Part shown: positions 7,256 to 16,217 of the stretch, in pieces
How positions within the stretch are numbered: position 1 is the stretch's first letter
How the letters are laid out: every line of letters begins with the position of its first letter
Assembly (NCBI GenBank): GCA_025359805.1
Contig: JANYDU010000033.1
Location: 1 to 48,086 of the forward strand
DNA length: 48,086 nt
Reading direction: 5' to 3'
DNA from: Bacteroidota bacterium
GTDB lineage: Bacteria; Bacteroidota; Bacteroidia; UKL13-3
Program-made: the position numbers and the translations under genes
Notes under the pieces: model-generated
Told to the model about the DNA's origin: nothing
The model's database searches: none
What the model saw: the letters and a program-made list of their open reading frames with translations, nothing else

Positions 7256-9910
7256 ATGTTAACCAGACTTATTGTTCTCAATTCAAAAGTGTATGGAAAG
7301 GCTGAAATACGCCTCGATGATTGCGACTCCCTTCAACTTGTTGGACCAAATAATATTGGAAAAAGTACGCTCATTTATGCGCTCAATTTTTTGTTTATTA
7401 TTGATGGTCAGAAAATGACTTTTAGTGGTCAGCGCAAAGGCGATAAAGAAACCATTCACCATTATTTTCCTAATCACAATCAAAGTTATATTGTATTTGA
7501 GGTATTCAAAAAATCATATTACTCCATCATCGTAAAACGTGATGCGGATAGTAATTTGGAATATTATCGTTTTGAAAGCGAATACAAAGAGGAGTTTTTT
7601 GTGGATGAAGATAAACGATTACTCAAATTTGAAGATGTAAAAGAACGTATAACCGCTGCGGGTTTAACGCTTGAACAATATAAAGATAAGCGTGATATTT
7701 TTGCACATGTTTACCAACGTGGACGAAGAAATAATGGTGTGGTTTGGTTAGAAGATACAGTACGTACAGAGGGGTTGAGCAATAATTTTTCACGCATTTA
7801 TCGTTACCTCATCAACACCAAACTCATCAACAATAAAAACCTAAAAGAGGCATTAATTGTGGCCGATAATAGAGAAAACGAAACACTCAACTTCTCGCAA
7901 AAAAACAAAAAAGATATTAATGATTTGAAGAAGGTAAACAATGAAATTAGAAACCTTCGTTCGGTAAAAAATGAGTTTGATGAGTTCAGAGAGCTGGTAA
8001 GTCAATACACCGCAAAAGCCCGAATTATTAGTGAATTATATTATGGTTTTACAAAAAGTTTTAGCCACACTTTGCCCGAGTTACAAGTGCAATTTCATGA
8101 TAAAGATAAATCTATTGAGAGTTTAAAAACTGAGGTAAATGAAGTATTGCATCCAAAGCAATCGGAGCTCGATAAAAAAATTGGAGGCAAGGTTGCGGAG
8201 ATTGAAGCACGATCTACTTTAGCCAAAGAAAAAGAAAATGAGTTGGAAGAAATTAACAAGTTTGAACCTACAAAAATATTAGAAGAACAACTTGCCAATT
8301 ACGACCAAAAACGTAAAGAAATTGAATCACGATTAACAATGGCTGAGTTGCAAAAACTCAACAGCAAACAAATTGAAAGCCGCATATTTTCTGTTCAACA
8401 TCAAATAGAAAAACTCGATATGCAGGTTAAAAATTACAGCAATTTATTAATCAATAAAATATCTGGTTCGGTTGAAAACAGAAAAGTGCTAAATGCCATT
8501 TTAAGTGAACAAGTAAATAGTTTACCAGGCGATCAGGTATTAAAAAAGATTCATAAAATTACCCAAAAGCTAAACATTTTTGATGGCGAAATTGACATCT
8601 CCAAAAACATAGAGTTGAAAGATTTTAAAAGTGTGGAAGAGTTAAAGGAAGAATGGAAAGCAGCCAAAGAAGAGCTCAAACAACAAGAAAGTTTATTGGG
8701 TGTGGTAAAAAATATCGAGAAGTCGCAATCGGAATTAAACCGCATTAACACTGAAATTGATACCATCAAAAACAAACTTCAAAAAATAAAAAGTAAACCC
8801 GCACTCACAAAATCTATTGAGAAGTTAAAAGCAGAAATTAATGAGCTCGTTCAACTCAAAGATAAGTTTGAAGCCGAACAAAAAGCCATCGCAAAAAGCA
8901 TTGCAAAAAAATCAAATGAACTGCAAGAGTTGATTGATGAAAAACAAAAACGGCAAGAACGAATTGGGAAATTAATTGAATACAAACGTGAATTGGATGA
9001 AATGGGATTGGTAGGCGAAGAATTTGAAACCAACGAAAGTTTAGATCAACTTTACAATAAAATAAAACTCAATTGGAACGATAGAATTATTTTAAAATCA
9101 AACAAAGATCACCTGTTTGAAAAATTGCGCGATAAACTACAAAGCACTTTTGCTGATGAGGACGATTTTATAAAATATGTGGAAGAAGAAGTAGCATTGA
9201 TTGAAGATAAAGAGCGAAGCGTACAATCTTTATTGGAAAGTATTTCTACTCAATTTGCAAATCCTGCATACACTATGCTTAAGCGTTATGAAGAGTTTAA
9301 AGAATTTATTTATAACAAATTCAACCAAAAATTAACACAAACCCGCATCTCAGATATTGAGGCATTAACTATTGAATTGGATGATAATAAACGGGTGGTG
9401 GATGAGTTGAAAAAAATCTCGCAAATTCAATCGGTAAGCGGACAATTGATGTTTGAATTTGATAATTCAGAAAACTTAAAAGTGTTGGATAGCTATTTAG
9501 AAAGCGGTAAAAAGATTGAGTTTGACGACTTGTTCAATATCAACCTAAACCTTACACGTAAAGGCAATACCAAGCAAGTTGATTTGAGTGAGCAAATTGA
9601 AAGTGATGGAACTGATAAGATGATTAGGCTGGTGATTATTATGAATATTATTAACCGACTAGCCATCAACGATCACGAAAACCGTATTGCATTATTTATT
9701 GATGAAGTAGCTACAATTGATAAAAAAAATCGTCCGGAGTTGGTTCGTTTTTGCAAAGAGCATCACTTCATTCCGATTTTTGCAGCACCTGATGCGGTGG
9801 AAGGTTTTGGTAAATATTATTTCATTTATCCAAGTGTAGGAAAAATAAATGTTAGCGAAAAATTCAATGCCGTTTATGGAGAACGTACTGCTGATGCTAC
9901 AGCTAATTAG
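7256..9910 (+). CDS. mksB: SMC-like ATPase, MksB/JetC type
   Basis: An 884-residue protein with the layout of a small SMC ATPase. The Walker A motif GPNNIGKS is at residues 30-37, the Walker B with catalytic Glu is LFIDEVATID (Asp816, Glu817, D-loop Asp822), and long charged K/E/L heptad stretches fill about residues 200-770 as coiled coil. Head motifs at both ends and a coiled coil between them fit MksB/MukB rather than Rad50, since no zinc hook CxxC is seen. The segment just before Walker B reads ESDGTDKM (around 783-789), where a canonical ABC signature would be SGG-like. It opens a three-gene unit with a kleisin-like and a KITE-like gene, which is why MksB is preferred over a generic AAA ATPase. 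Expected role: DNA loop extrusion in chromosome upkeep or plasmid exclusion. Confidence 0.68.
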   Translation: MLTRLIVLNSKVYGKAEIRLDDCDSLQLVGPNNIGKSTLIYALNFLFIIDGQKMTFSGQRKGDKETIHHYFPNHNQSYIVFEVFKKSYYSIIVKRDADSNLEYYRFESEYKEEFFVDEDKRLLKFEDVKERITAAGLTLEQYKDKRDIFAHVYQRGRRNNGVVWLEDTVRTEGLSNNFSRIYRYLINTKLINNKNLKEALIVADNRENETLNFSQKNKKDINDLKKVNNEIRNLRSVKNEFDEFRELVSQYTAKARIISELYYGFTKSFSHTLPELQVQFHDKDKSIESLKTEVNEVLHPKQSELDKKIGGKVAEIEARSTLAKEKENELEEINKFEPTKILEEQLANYDQKRKEIESRLTMAELQKLNSKQIESRIFSVQHQIEKLDMQVKNYSNLLINKISGSVENRKVLNAILSEQVNSLPGDQVLKKIHKITQKLNIFDGEIDISKNIELKDFKSVEELKEEWKAAKEELKQQESLLGVVKNIEKSQSELNRINTEIDTIKNKLQKIKSKPALTKSIEKLKAEINELVQLKDKFEAEQKAIAKSIAKKSNELQELIDEKQKRQERIGKLIEYKRELDEMGLVGEEFETNESLDQLYNKIKLNWNDRIILKSNKDHLFEKLRDKLQSTFADEDDFIKYVEEEVALIEDKERSVQSLLESISTQFANPAYTMLKRYEEFKEFIYNKFNQKLTQTRISDIEALTIELDDNKRVVDELKKISQIQSVSGQLMFEFDNSENLKVLDSYLESGKKIEFDDLFNINLNLTRKGNTKQVDLSEQIESDGTDKMIRLVIIMNIINRLAINDHENRIALFIDEVATIDKKNRPELVRFCKEHHFIPIFAAPDAVEGFGKYYFIYPSVGKINVSEKFNAVYGERTADATAN

Positions 9911-9995
9911 CATTAAGTTACTTAGAGTGCATTGGGCAGGATGAAGAGCGTATCGAGAAGTGAAAATAAGAATTACCGTTTATAAGAACTAAAGG

Positions 9996-11192
9996 ATGAA
10001 AGCAGAACCTAAAACCATATTAAATTTTTTATCTACCTACTACGAACCCATCAAAGATTTGTTTGAAGCACAATCAAAAGATGGATATGTGAGAAAGGAA
10101 GTGGTAAATAAAATTTTGAAAGAAAATGAAAGCGATATTTTCAATCAATTAGTAGAATACAAATTCTTAAAAAAACTCGGTGATGATTTTGAGATTCGTG
10201 GGGTGTATTTTAAATTCTTTGAATTTATTTTAAATGAGTTTAAACCGCTATTGCCCGAAACCATTGAAAAATATGAACGTTCCATCTCCTCCCTTTTCAA
10301 AAAAATTAAAGAAGGGATTTCAAAAGATAGAAATATTTTAGTGCAGCGCATCACAGAATTGTATAATGAAGTAAGAGAATTTAGTGATGCTGTTGAAAAA
10401 AATACCATGCGTTTGGTTGCCGAAACTCGTGAGTTAAAAGCAAACGTTGATAAAATAGATTACAAAGAAAAAGTACGCAAAGCATCATTTTGGATTGATT
10501 ATTATATCACTCCACTAAACAGCATTTTGGATGTAACGCATTCTCAATCCATCACCAATCATTTGTTTGAAATTTCGCAATATGTAAATGTGCGTAGGCT
10601 TAATTTTGATGATGAGGGAACACGTTTGCAATTTGAAAAGTTGTATAATTTTTTGATTCAAACCAATGATGATTTGATGCGTCAATCAAAAATATTAACC
10701 AATGAATTATTACCACTCATTGAGCGTATTAGAACTGAATCGTTAATTCTAACAGGTTGGATTGAGTTTTTAAAACAACCCTACAAAGCTCCATTACCAA
10801 AGGTTTTTAAAGTGTATAGAGATTTGCCATATAGCAATGATATGTATTGGAACGCCAAAGAATATGTAGAACAATTTGAAGGCAATGACGAAATTATTTT
10901 AGAAGATGTGGCTTTAGAAGATTTTGAAAAATGGATTTTTAATAAAGAATTATATCGAAGTAAATTAATTCAAAGTTTGCCAGTGAGCAGTTTTTTTGAA
11001 TGGGCTGGCAAAACCCTAAAAGGAGAATATAAGGCCATTGAGACCGATAAATTTTTTTCGTTAACCACATTATTATTTGAAGAAGGAATTATTTTAGAGT
11101 TAGACCCAAAATCCGACAGACAACTTATCAAAACATCACAAATGAATTTACGAGTACCAAAAATTAAAATAACAAAACATGGAATTTCCTAG
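9996..11192 (+). CDS. mksF: Kleisin-like subunit, MksF/JetA type
   Basis: A 398-residue soluble, mostly helical protein. Residues 1-75 look like a winged helix (YVRKEVVNKIL, NQLVEYKFLKKLGDDFEIRG pattern of a small DNA- or protein-binding domain). Residues about 80-260 are charged helices likely to form a helical bundle or coiled coil, and the end (about 300-398) is a second compact alpha/beta part. No catalytic motif is seen. The assignment rests on length, helical layout and position between an SMC-like ATPase (85 bases upstream) and a KITE-like gene that it overlaps by 14 bases. Kleisins bridge SMC heads and recruit the KITE subunits. A purine-rich AAAGG directly abuts the ATG, too close to act as a normal ribosome site. 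Confidence 0.55.
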   Translation: MKAEPKTILNFLSTYYEPIKDLFEAQSKDGYVRKEVVNKILKENESDIFNQLVEYKFLKKLGDDFEIRGVYFKFFEFILNEFKPLLPETIEKYERSISSLFKKIKEGISKDRNILVQRITELYNEVREFSDAVEKNTMRLVAETRELKANVDKIDYKEKVRKASFWIDYYITPLNSILDVTHSQSITNHLFEISQYVNVRRLNFDDEGTRLQFEKLYNFLIQTNDDLMRQSKILTNELLPLIERIRTESLILTGWIEFLKQPYKAPLPKVFKVYRDLPYSNDMYWNAKEYVEQFEGNDEIILEDVALEDFEKWIFNKELYRSKLIQSLPVSSFFEWAGKTLKGEYKAIETDKFFSLTTLLFEEGIILELDPKSDRQLIKTSQMNLRVPKIKITKHGIS

Positions 11193-11730
11193 ATACCACA
11201 AAGACATTGTAACCGACCTTTTAGACGGCAAATTTATTTTAGCAACCGATCCTAAATTTGTTGAGCTCAAAAACAGTCAAGAGTTTTACACCTCATTTTT
11301 TAAAGAAAGTTTTGGCTTTGATGTAGAATTAAAATCAGATTATGCCTATATTTTATCGGCCGAAACTAACGAACAACTCTCCAGAGATATTTGTATTTTC
11401 TTTGGATTGCTTTGTTATGAAATGGATAAAGACGGTAAGAATTTTTTAGAAGAAGTGCAATATGCCGAGTTTGATTTGGACATGATTGATAACTATTTTG
11501 AGAACTCATCATACATTGATTTAATCCAAAATAATAACCAACTAAAAAATAGTGAAAACCGCAAGCAGTTTATCAATACACTTGGACGAAGAAATATTTT
11601 GGAAAAGAACAATGATAAAAAATTTAGCTTCACTCCTGCTTATAAAGTATTCATGGATTTTGCAGCAAACTTTGCCAAAGGAAAATTAAGTGCACCCGAA
11701 AGTGAAGTGGAATTAGTAGATGAAAATTAA
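11179..11730 (+). CDS. mksE: KITE-like subunit, MksE/JetB type
   Basis: A 183-residue soluble protein. The first half (DIVTDLLDGKFILATDPKF, then a helix with FYTSFFKESFGFDVELKSDYAYIL) matches what is known of MksE-type proteins: a segment that opens with a short helix and an xxGxFI turn, then a helix, then a beta-hairpin ending in Y-x-Y/L. The second half holds helices and a second winged-helix-like part (FINTLGRRNILEKNNDKKFSFTPAYKVF). It starts within the last 14 bases of the kleisin-like gene, so translation is probably coupled. It is the last gene of the unit: the next gene is on the opposite strand, so no JetD-type nuclease follows. Confidence 0.6.
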   Translation: MEFPRYHKDIVTDLLDGKFILATDPKFVELKNSQEFYTSFFKESFGFDVELKSDYAYILSAETNEQLSRDICIFFGLLCYEMDKDGKNFLEEVQYAEFDLDMIDNYFENSSYIDLIQNNNQLKNSENRKQFINTLGRRNILEKNNDKKFSFTPAYKVFMDFAANFAKGKLSAPESEVELVDEN

Positions 11731-11740
11731 TTGAACTTAT

Positions 11741-12651
11741 TCATACATTTTTCATTTCAATAGCTTGAGTAATTGAGTTTACAATTGAATCTAAATATTC
11801 TGTTGATTCTTTTAGATGTCCAATTACTAATTTTTGATCTTCAAAAGAATCAGAATTTGTAATCACATCTACCAACCCCAATATAGATGCAACAGGGCTT
11901 CTGAGTTTATGGCTATTTATAAATGCATACTCTTCCAATGCGGTATTTTTTCTTTCCAATTCCACAGTTCTTTCCATTACCAACATTTCAAGATTTTCAT
12001 TGATATGTTTAATTTCTTCCGCTTGTTTATTTATTTCCTCATTACTTTTTTTGAGTGCAAGCCGTGCCCTTATTTCCTTTAATGTAAGATTATACCGAGC
12101 TTTAATTAATACTCCCATAAAAATAGCAACTACGCACAACAACAATCCTCCATGTACAAAAAAATGATAGGTATTTAGTTTAGGATTGGCAGAAAAAATA
12201 AAATGCCACTTACAGCCGAAATAAGAATTACAAAAAACGAATATTTCCAATCCCATAAAATAAACATGGCACCACCAATAAACAGCGCAATGTAATTTAG
12301 GTTATGCCCCATCACCACTTCATTATCAATAAGACTGTACGTATAGGCATTTTGAAGAGAAATTAATAAAAACGGAACGAGTACAACAACGTGTGATGGC
12401 AGTTTAAGTTTTTTACGTAGAGCCAAAAAAAGCAGAGTAGTAAGTGCAATTGCAATCCTTATCAAAAAAAGTGATTTCCAATTATTGCTAATATTAAAAT
12501 AATCGGTGATAGCAAAAAGAGGATCAAAAATAATAGCCGCCCATGCTCCAATAAAATGGTATCTGGAAGAATCTTGTTCCATTTCATACTTCCAAGTATT
12601 CGTAGTAATTTGTTTAATGAAATATTCTGAAGCAAGCCCTTTTTTCTCCAT
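11741..12651 (-). pseudogene. Membrane histidine kinase without ATPase domain, frameshifted
   Basis: Two overlapping minus-strand frames make one protein when joined. The upstream frame (12651-12175, ATG at 12651) codes for an N-terminal cytosolic helix and about five membrane helices; the downstream frame (12256-11741) adds a last membrane helix, a coiled coil (about 50 residues) and a DHp domain with the H-box NSHKLRSPVASILGL, then stops. The frames meet at a run of six T on the minus strand (12193-12198); adding one T restores a continuous frame of about 302 residues reading ILFFSANPK through the junction. There is no HATPase domain after the DHp. Bacteroidota do have membrane DHp proteins ending after an HKLR..LGL box, so the missing ATPase domain may be normal for the family and the frameshift the only lesion. 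Sequencing error, phase variation or true decay cannot be told apart here. Confidence 0.7.
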
Positions 12652-12815
12652 AAATTTACTTTTCGAACACTATATATCGTAAAATTATTCAATATGGATT
12701 TTTCAATTATTGTTTTTAATTCCTAATTATTCCAATTGCTGTAAATGTTTAATTTCAGTAAATAAAATTGTTTAATCTTTAAAATGATGAGTAGATAAAT
12801 AGAAAATTTACGTTG

Positions 12816-13715
12816 TTAAATTGATGAGGAAGCAGCTATCACATGTTTAATAATTTTTGTTAATTCATGAGGTTCAAACCATGCAATATCTTGTTCCCTT
12901 CTAAACCAAGTGAGTTGTCTTTTTGCAAAATTACGGGTATGTTGTTTAATGAGTTCGATGGTTTTTGATAAAGAATTCTTGTTTTCAAAATAGTCAAAAA
13001 AATCAGCGTAACCAACAGTTTGAAGTGCATAGGTTTCTTTTTTGTTTACTAATGATTTTACTTCACTTTCTAAACCATTTGCAATCATTTCATCAACTCT
13101 GGCATTGATTTTTTGGTATAAAATTTCTCTATCCAAATTCAATCCAATTTTAATAGTTTTAAACTTGCGAGGTTGTTTTAGAGCCGTATCTTTGGGTTGC
13201 AAAGCAATTTCAATAGCACGCATTACACGTTGTGTATTTTTACTATCAATGGCTGCAAATTTTTTAGCGTCAAGCATTTTTAATTGCTCTTGCAAAGGTT
13301 CAATTCCTTGCGTATCAAAAATATGTTGAAGTTCACCACGTAACTGAATATCGGCATCGGGTAATTTATCTAATCCTTCAAGTAACGCTTTGATATATAA
13401 ACCCGACCCTCCAACCATTACCACCACATCATGTTGAACAAATAATTCATTCAATTTTTTTAACGCATCACGTTCAAAATCTCCGGCACTATATTTTTGG
13501 TTGACGGAAATATTGCCAATAAAATGATGAGGAACTAAACTTAATTCTTCTATACTTGGTTTGGCTGTTCCGATGTTCATCTCTGCAAAAAACTGCCGTG
13601 AGTCGGATGAAATAATTTCCGTTTTAAAATACTGAGCTACTTTTATAGCAAGTGCAGTTTTACCCACAGCCGTTGGTCCCACAATACTTATTAAATATTT
13701 AGATTGATTGTTCAA
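12816..13715 (-). CDS. miaA: tRNA dimethylallyltransferase MiaA
   Basis: Adds a dimethylallyl group to N6 of A37 in tRNAs that read codons starting with U. The P-loop GPTAVGKT is at residues 13-20, followed by SSDSRQFFAEMNIGTAKPS, the DSRQ..IGTAKP signature, and by GGSGLYIKALLEGL. The end has QHTRNFAKRQLTWFRRE, the RQ.TWFR motif. Length 299 fits. The start is TTG at 13715, since an in-frame stop lies just before it and no ATG precedes the P-loop. TTG overlaps the TGA of mpl by four bases (TTGA), which points to translational coupling with mpl. Confidence 0.97.
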   Translation of the reverse strand: MNNQSKYLISIVGPTAVGKTALAIKVAQYFKTEIISSDSRQFFAEMNIGTAKPSIEELSLVPHHFIGNISVNQKYSAGDFERDALKKLNELFVQHDVVVMVGGSGLYIKALLEGLDKLPDADIQLRGELQHIFDTQGIEPLQEQLKMLDAKKFAAIDSKNTQRVMRAIEIALQPKDTALKQPRKFKTIKIGLNLDREILYQKINARVDEMIANGLESEVKSLVNKKETYALQTVGYADFFDYFENKNSLSKTIELIKQHTRNFAKRQLTWFRREQDIAWFEPHELTKIIKHVIAASSSI

Positions 13716-15064
13716 TTATTCACTTTATTACCAAACTCCATTGGCATTCCATCAAACGTTCCACTGCTCATTAAGAGCATGTTTTCTTTATGGGTATAAT
13801 GCAAATCAATAAATTTTTTCAACTCATTTTTATCCGTAAATACCTTTACACCTTCTCCAAAATTGGCGGCTACTTCTGCTTCATTAAGCATAGGCATTTT
13901 TTTCATTTCTAACGCATGTTTGCTAAATAAAACAGCTTTCACATCAGCCTCATTCATACTGTTTTTATAATGAGGAAGAAACTCTTTATTTAGCGAACTA
14001 AACGTGTGTAACTCATAAGCTGCAATAAGTTTTCGTTCGGGATATAAATTTTTTACTGCGTTAATAGTTGCTTTTAATTTTGATGGCGCATGAGCAAAAT
14101 CTCTGTATATAATACTGTTCGTATCTTCTTTTAATGTTTCTAATCGTTTAGCTGTTCCTTTAAAATGAGTGATGGCTTCATAAAATTTTTCTTCACTTAA
14201 ACCTGCCTCTAAACAAGCAAATTTTGCAGCCATCATGTTTTGTAAATTATGTTTACCAAAAACATGAAGGGCAATTTTTTTACCACTCACTACTAAATAA
14301 GTTATTCCATTTTCTACTTCATTTTTTGGTGTATAATATGGAATAAGCCTTGCTTTGCAGGGGGTGGATTCACAAACTTTTTTAACTTCGGTATCATCTG
14401 CACAATAAATTAATGCGCCTGTTTCTGGTAATGCAGTTATAAATATTCTGAACTGCTCTAAATAATTTTCATAGGTTGGAAATACATTGATATGATCCCA
14501 AGATACCCCAGTAATAATTCCAATATCAGTTTTATATACATGAAATTTTGGACGCAAATCTAAAGCTGAAGTTAAATATTCATCGCCTTCAAAAACAGCA
14601 ATAGGAGCATCATCACTTAATCCAACCATGGTTTCAAAACCTTCAATAATGGACCCCACTAAATAATCAAATTTTAAATGGTGATAATTGAGTGCATACA
14701 TAATCATGGCTGTGGTGCTTGTTTTACCATGGCTTCCACCAATTACTATTCGCTTTTTATTTTTGGTTTGCTCATACATGTATTCCGGAAACGAATAAAT
14801 TTTTAAACCCAATTGTTGAGCTTTTATCAATTCGGGATTTTCTTTTCTGGCATGCATACCTAAAACAATGGCATCAATTTGTGGAGTAATATTATTTTCA
14901 TTCCAACCCATTTCTTTGGGTAAAAGACCATATTTTTCTAATCGTGATTTTGCAGGTTCATAAATTTCATCATCCGAACCGGTAATGGTAAATCCTTTTT
15001 TATGTAGCGCAATTGCCATATTGTGCATTACCGCACCGCCAATAGAAATAAAATGTATTCTCAT
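13712..15064 (-). CDS. mpl: Mur ligase family, Mpl (muropeptide ligase)
   Basis: Attaches the recycled tripeptide L-Ala-gamma-D-Glu-meso-DAP to UDP-MurNAc, a peptidoglycan recycling step. The N-terminal Rossmann part starts IHFISIGGAVMHNMAIAL, the ATP loop GGSHGKTSTT is at residues 109-118, and the central domain carries VFEGDEYLTSALDLRPKF and SWDHINVFPT, which are typical of Mpl rather than MurC. The C-terminal ligase domain has DFAHAPSKLKATI. Length 450 fits. It is cotranscribed with miaA, whose start overlaps its stop. A TATTTTGC sequence about 15 bases before the ATG on the minus strand may be part of its promoter. Confidence 0.9.
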   Translation of the reverse strand: MRIHFISIGGAVMHNMAIALHKKGFTITGSDDEIYEPAKSRLEKYGLLPKEMGWNENNITPQIDAIVLGMHARKENPELIKAQQLGLKIYSFPEYMYEQTKNKKRIVIGGSHGKTSTTAMIMYALNYHHLKFDYLVGSIIEGFETMVGLSDDAPIAVFEGDEYLTSALDLRPKFHVYKTDIGIITGVSWDHINVFPTYENYLEQFRIFITALPETGALIYCADDTEVKKVCESTPCKARLIPYYTPKNEVENGITYLVVSGKKIALHVFGKHNLQNMMAAKFACLEAGLSEEKFYEAITHFKGTAKRLETLKEDTNSIIYRDFAHAPSKLKATINAVKNLYPERKLIAAYELHTFSSLNKEFLPHYKNSMNEADVKAVLFSKHALEMKKMPMLNEAEVAANFGEGVKVFTDKNELKKFIDLHYTHKENMLLMSSGTFDGMPMEFGNKVNN

Positions 15065-15192
15065 GTATAAATAATTTGTGGTGCAAAATAAGAAAGTGTT
15101 AATGATAAATTATTTTTAGTATGGCGTTTTATTTTGTATGGTTAGCATTAACCATTAGAATAAGTTGAAAAACAGAATCAAAAAAACAACCC

Positions 15193-15840
15193 CTATTTAC
15201 TAACAGCTGTTTTGGGTGCCGATTTACAAAAGCTTGTTAAAGGACATTCTCCACATTTTGGATTACGTGCCACACATACATATCTGCCATGTAATATGAG
15301 CCAATGATGTGCCCGCGAAACAAATTTTTCGGGAATATATTTAAGCAACTGTTGCTCTGCTTGCAATGGATTTTTTGCATTTAGAGTTAATCCTATTCGT
15401 GCCGAAACTCTAAATACATGCGTATCAACAGCCATTGAAGGTTGGTTAAAAACTACTGATGAAATTACATTTGCAGTTTTTCGCCCTACTCCTGGCAACC
15501 TCACCAGTTCATCAATGGTTGAAGGAACTTCTCCATTAAAATTATTTAACAGCATTTGCGCCATGCCAATCAGATGCTTGGTCTTATTATTTGGATAACT
15601 AATACTTTTTATCAACGGAAACACCTCATCAAAATCTGCTTTAGCAAGTTTTTGAACCGTTGGAAATGCTTTAAACAAAAAAGGTGTAGTCATGTTCACT
15701 CGCTTATCTGTACATTGTGCCGATAGGATAACAGCTACTAAAAGTTGGTAGGGATCATCGTAAAATAATTCCGTTTCGGCATTTGGTTGATGAGCAGAGA
15801 AGTAGGCAATAAATTTTTCGAAACGTTCTTTACGAGTCAT
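15193..15840 (-). CDS. nth: Endonuclease III
   Basis: DNA glycosylase/AP lyase that removes oxidised pyrimidines in base excision repair. The helix-hairpin-helix LPGVGRKTANVI holds the catalytic Lys121, the catalytic Asp139 is in AVDTHVFRV, and the [4Fe-4S] cluster is bound by C189-X6-C196-X2-C199-X5-C205. Length 215 fits exactly. It is a separate unit between mpl and a small conserved gene. A promoter-like TACTTTGC ends only a few bases before the ATG, so the transcript may have almost no leader. Confidence 0.97.
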   Translation of the reverse strand: MTRKERFEKFIAYFSAHQPNAETELFYDDPYQLLVAVILSAQCTDKRVNMTTPFLFKAFPTVQKLAKADFDEVFPLIKSISYPNNKTKHLIGMAQMLLNNFNGEVPSTIDELVRLPGVGRKTANVISSVVFNQPSMAVDTHVFRVSARIGLTLNAKNPLQAEQQLLKYIPEKFVSRAHHWLILHGRYVCVARNPKCGECPLTSFCKSAPKTAVSK

Positions 15841-15864
15841 GTTGCAAAGTATGAAAATTTAAAA

Positions 15865-16167
15865 TTAATGATGATTGCTTAGCTTGGCAATAATTTCTGA
15901 TGAGGCTCCATCAGCGTATACTCCATAAGCATTTACCAAAACTCCTTTATGTCCAAAACGAGAACTAACGGCATATAAAACAGAACTATCATCAGGGTCG
16001 TTCATTCCTTCAAAACGATAAGTTTCATCAATTTCAAACTCTTCGGCAGCAAGTGATAATTGATGGCTGGCACAGGCTATACTATTTTCTAATAAATTAA
16101 AATCAAGCGTATATCCTCTTTGTTTTAAGTCAGCTAATGCGTCTACTAAACTTTCAAATTGTTTCAT
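15865..16167 (-). CDS. Conserved Bacteroidota protein of about 100 residues
   Basis: A 100-residue acidic protein with a helical first half (ESLVDALADLKQRGYTLDFNL) and a strand-rich second half (YRFEGMNDPDDSSVLYAVSS, then KGVLVNAYGVYAD). This belongs to a common Bacteroidota family that databases often label phosphoribosylpyrophosphate synthetase; the length and lack of any PRPP-binding loop show the label is wrong. Function unknown, cytosolic. Start ATG at 16167. Gap of 24 bases to nth downstream. Confidence 0.75.
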   Translation of the reverse strand: MKQFESLVDALADLKQRGYTLDFNLLENSIACASHQLSLAAEEFEIDETYRFEGMNDPDDSSVLYAVSSRFGHKGVLVNAYGVYADGASSEIIAKLSNHH

Positions 16168-16217
16168 AAATAGAACTATTATTTTTTGAAGATAAACGAC
16201 TTTTAATACCCTATCAT

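Noticed and set aside
7256..11730. Full Wadjet plasmid-defence system
   Set aside because: No TOPRIM nuclease gene (JetD) lies on either side; the region upstream is a radical SAM gene and downstream a kinase on the other strand. Only an MksBEF-like call is supported.
12462..12692. Alternative minus-strand open frame over the kinase N-terminus
   Set aside because: It overlaps the frame that codes for the membrane domain with the family pattern and shows no family resemblance itself.
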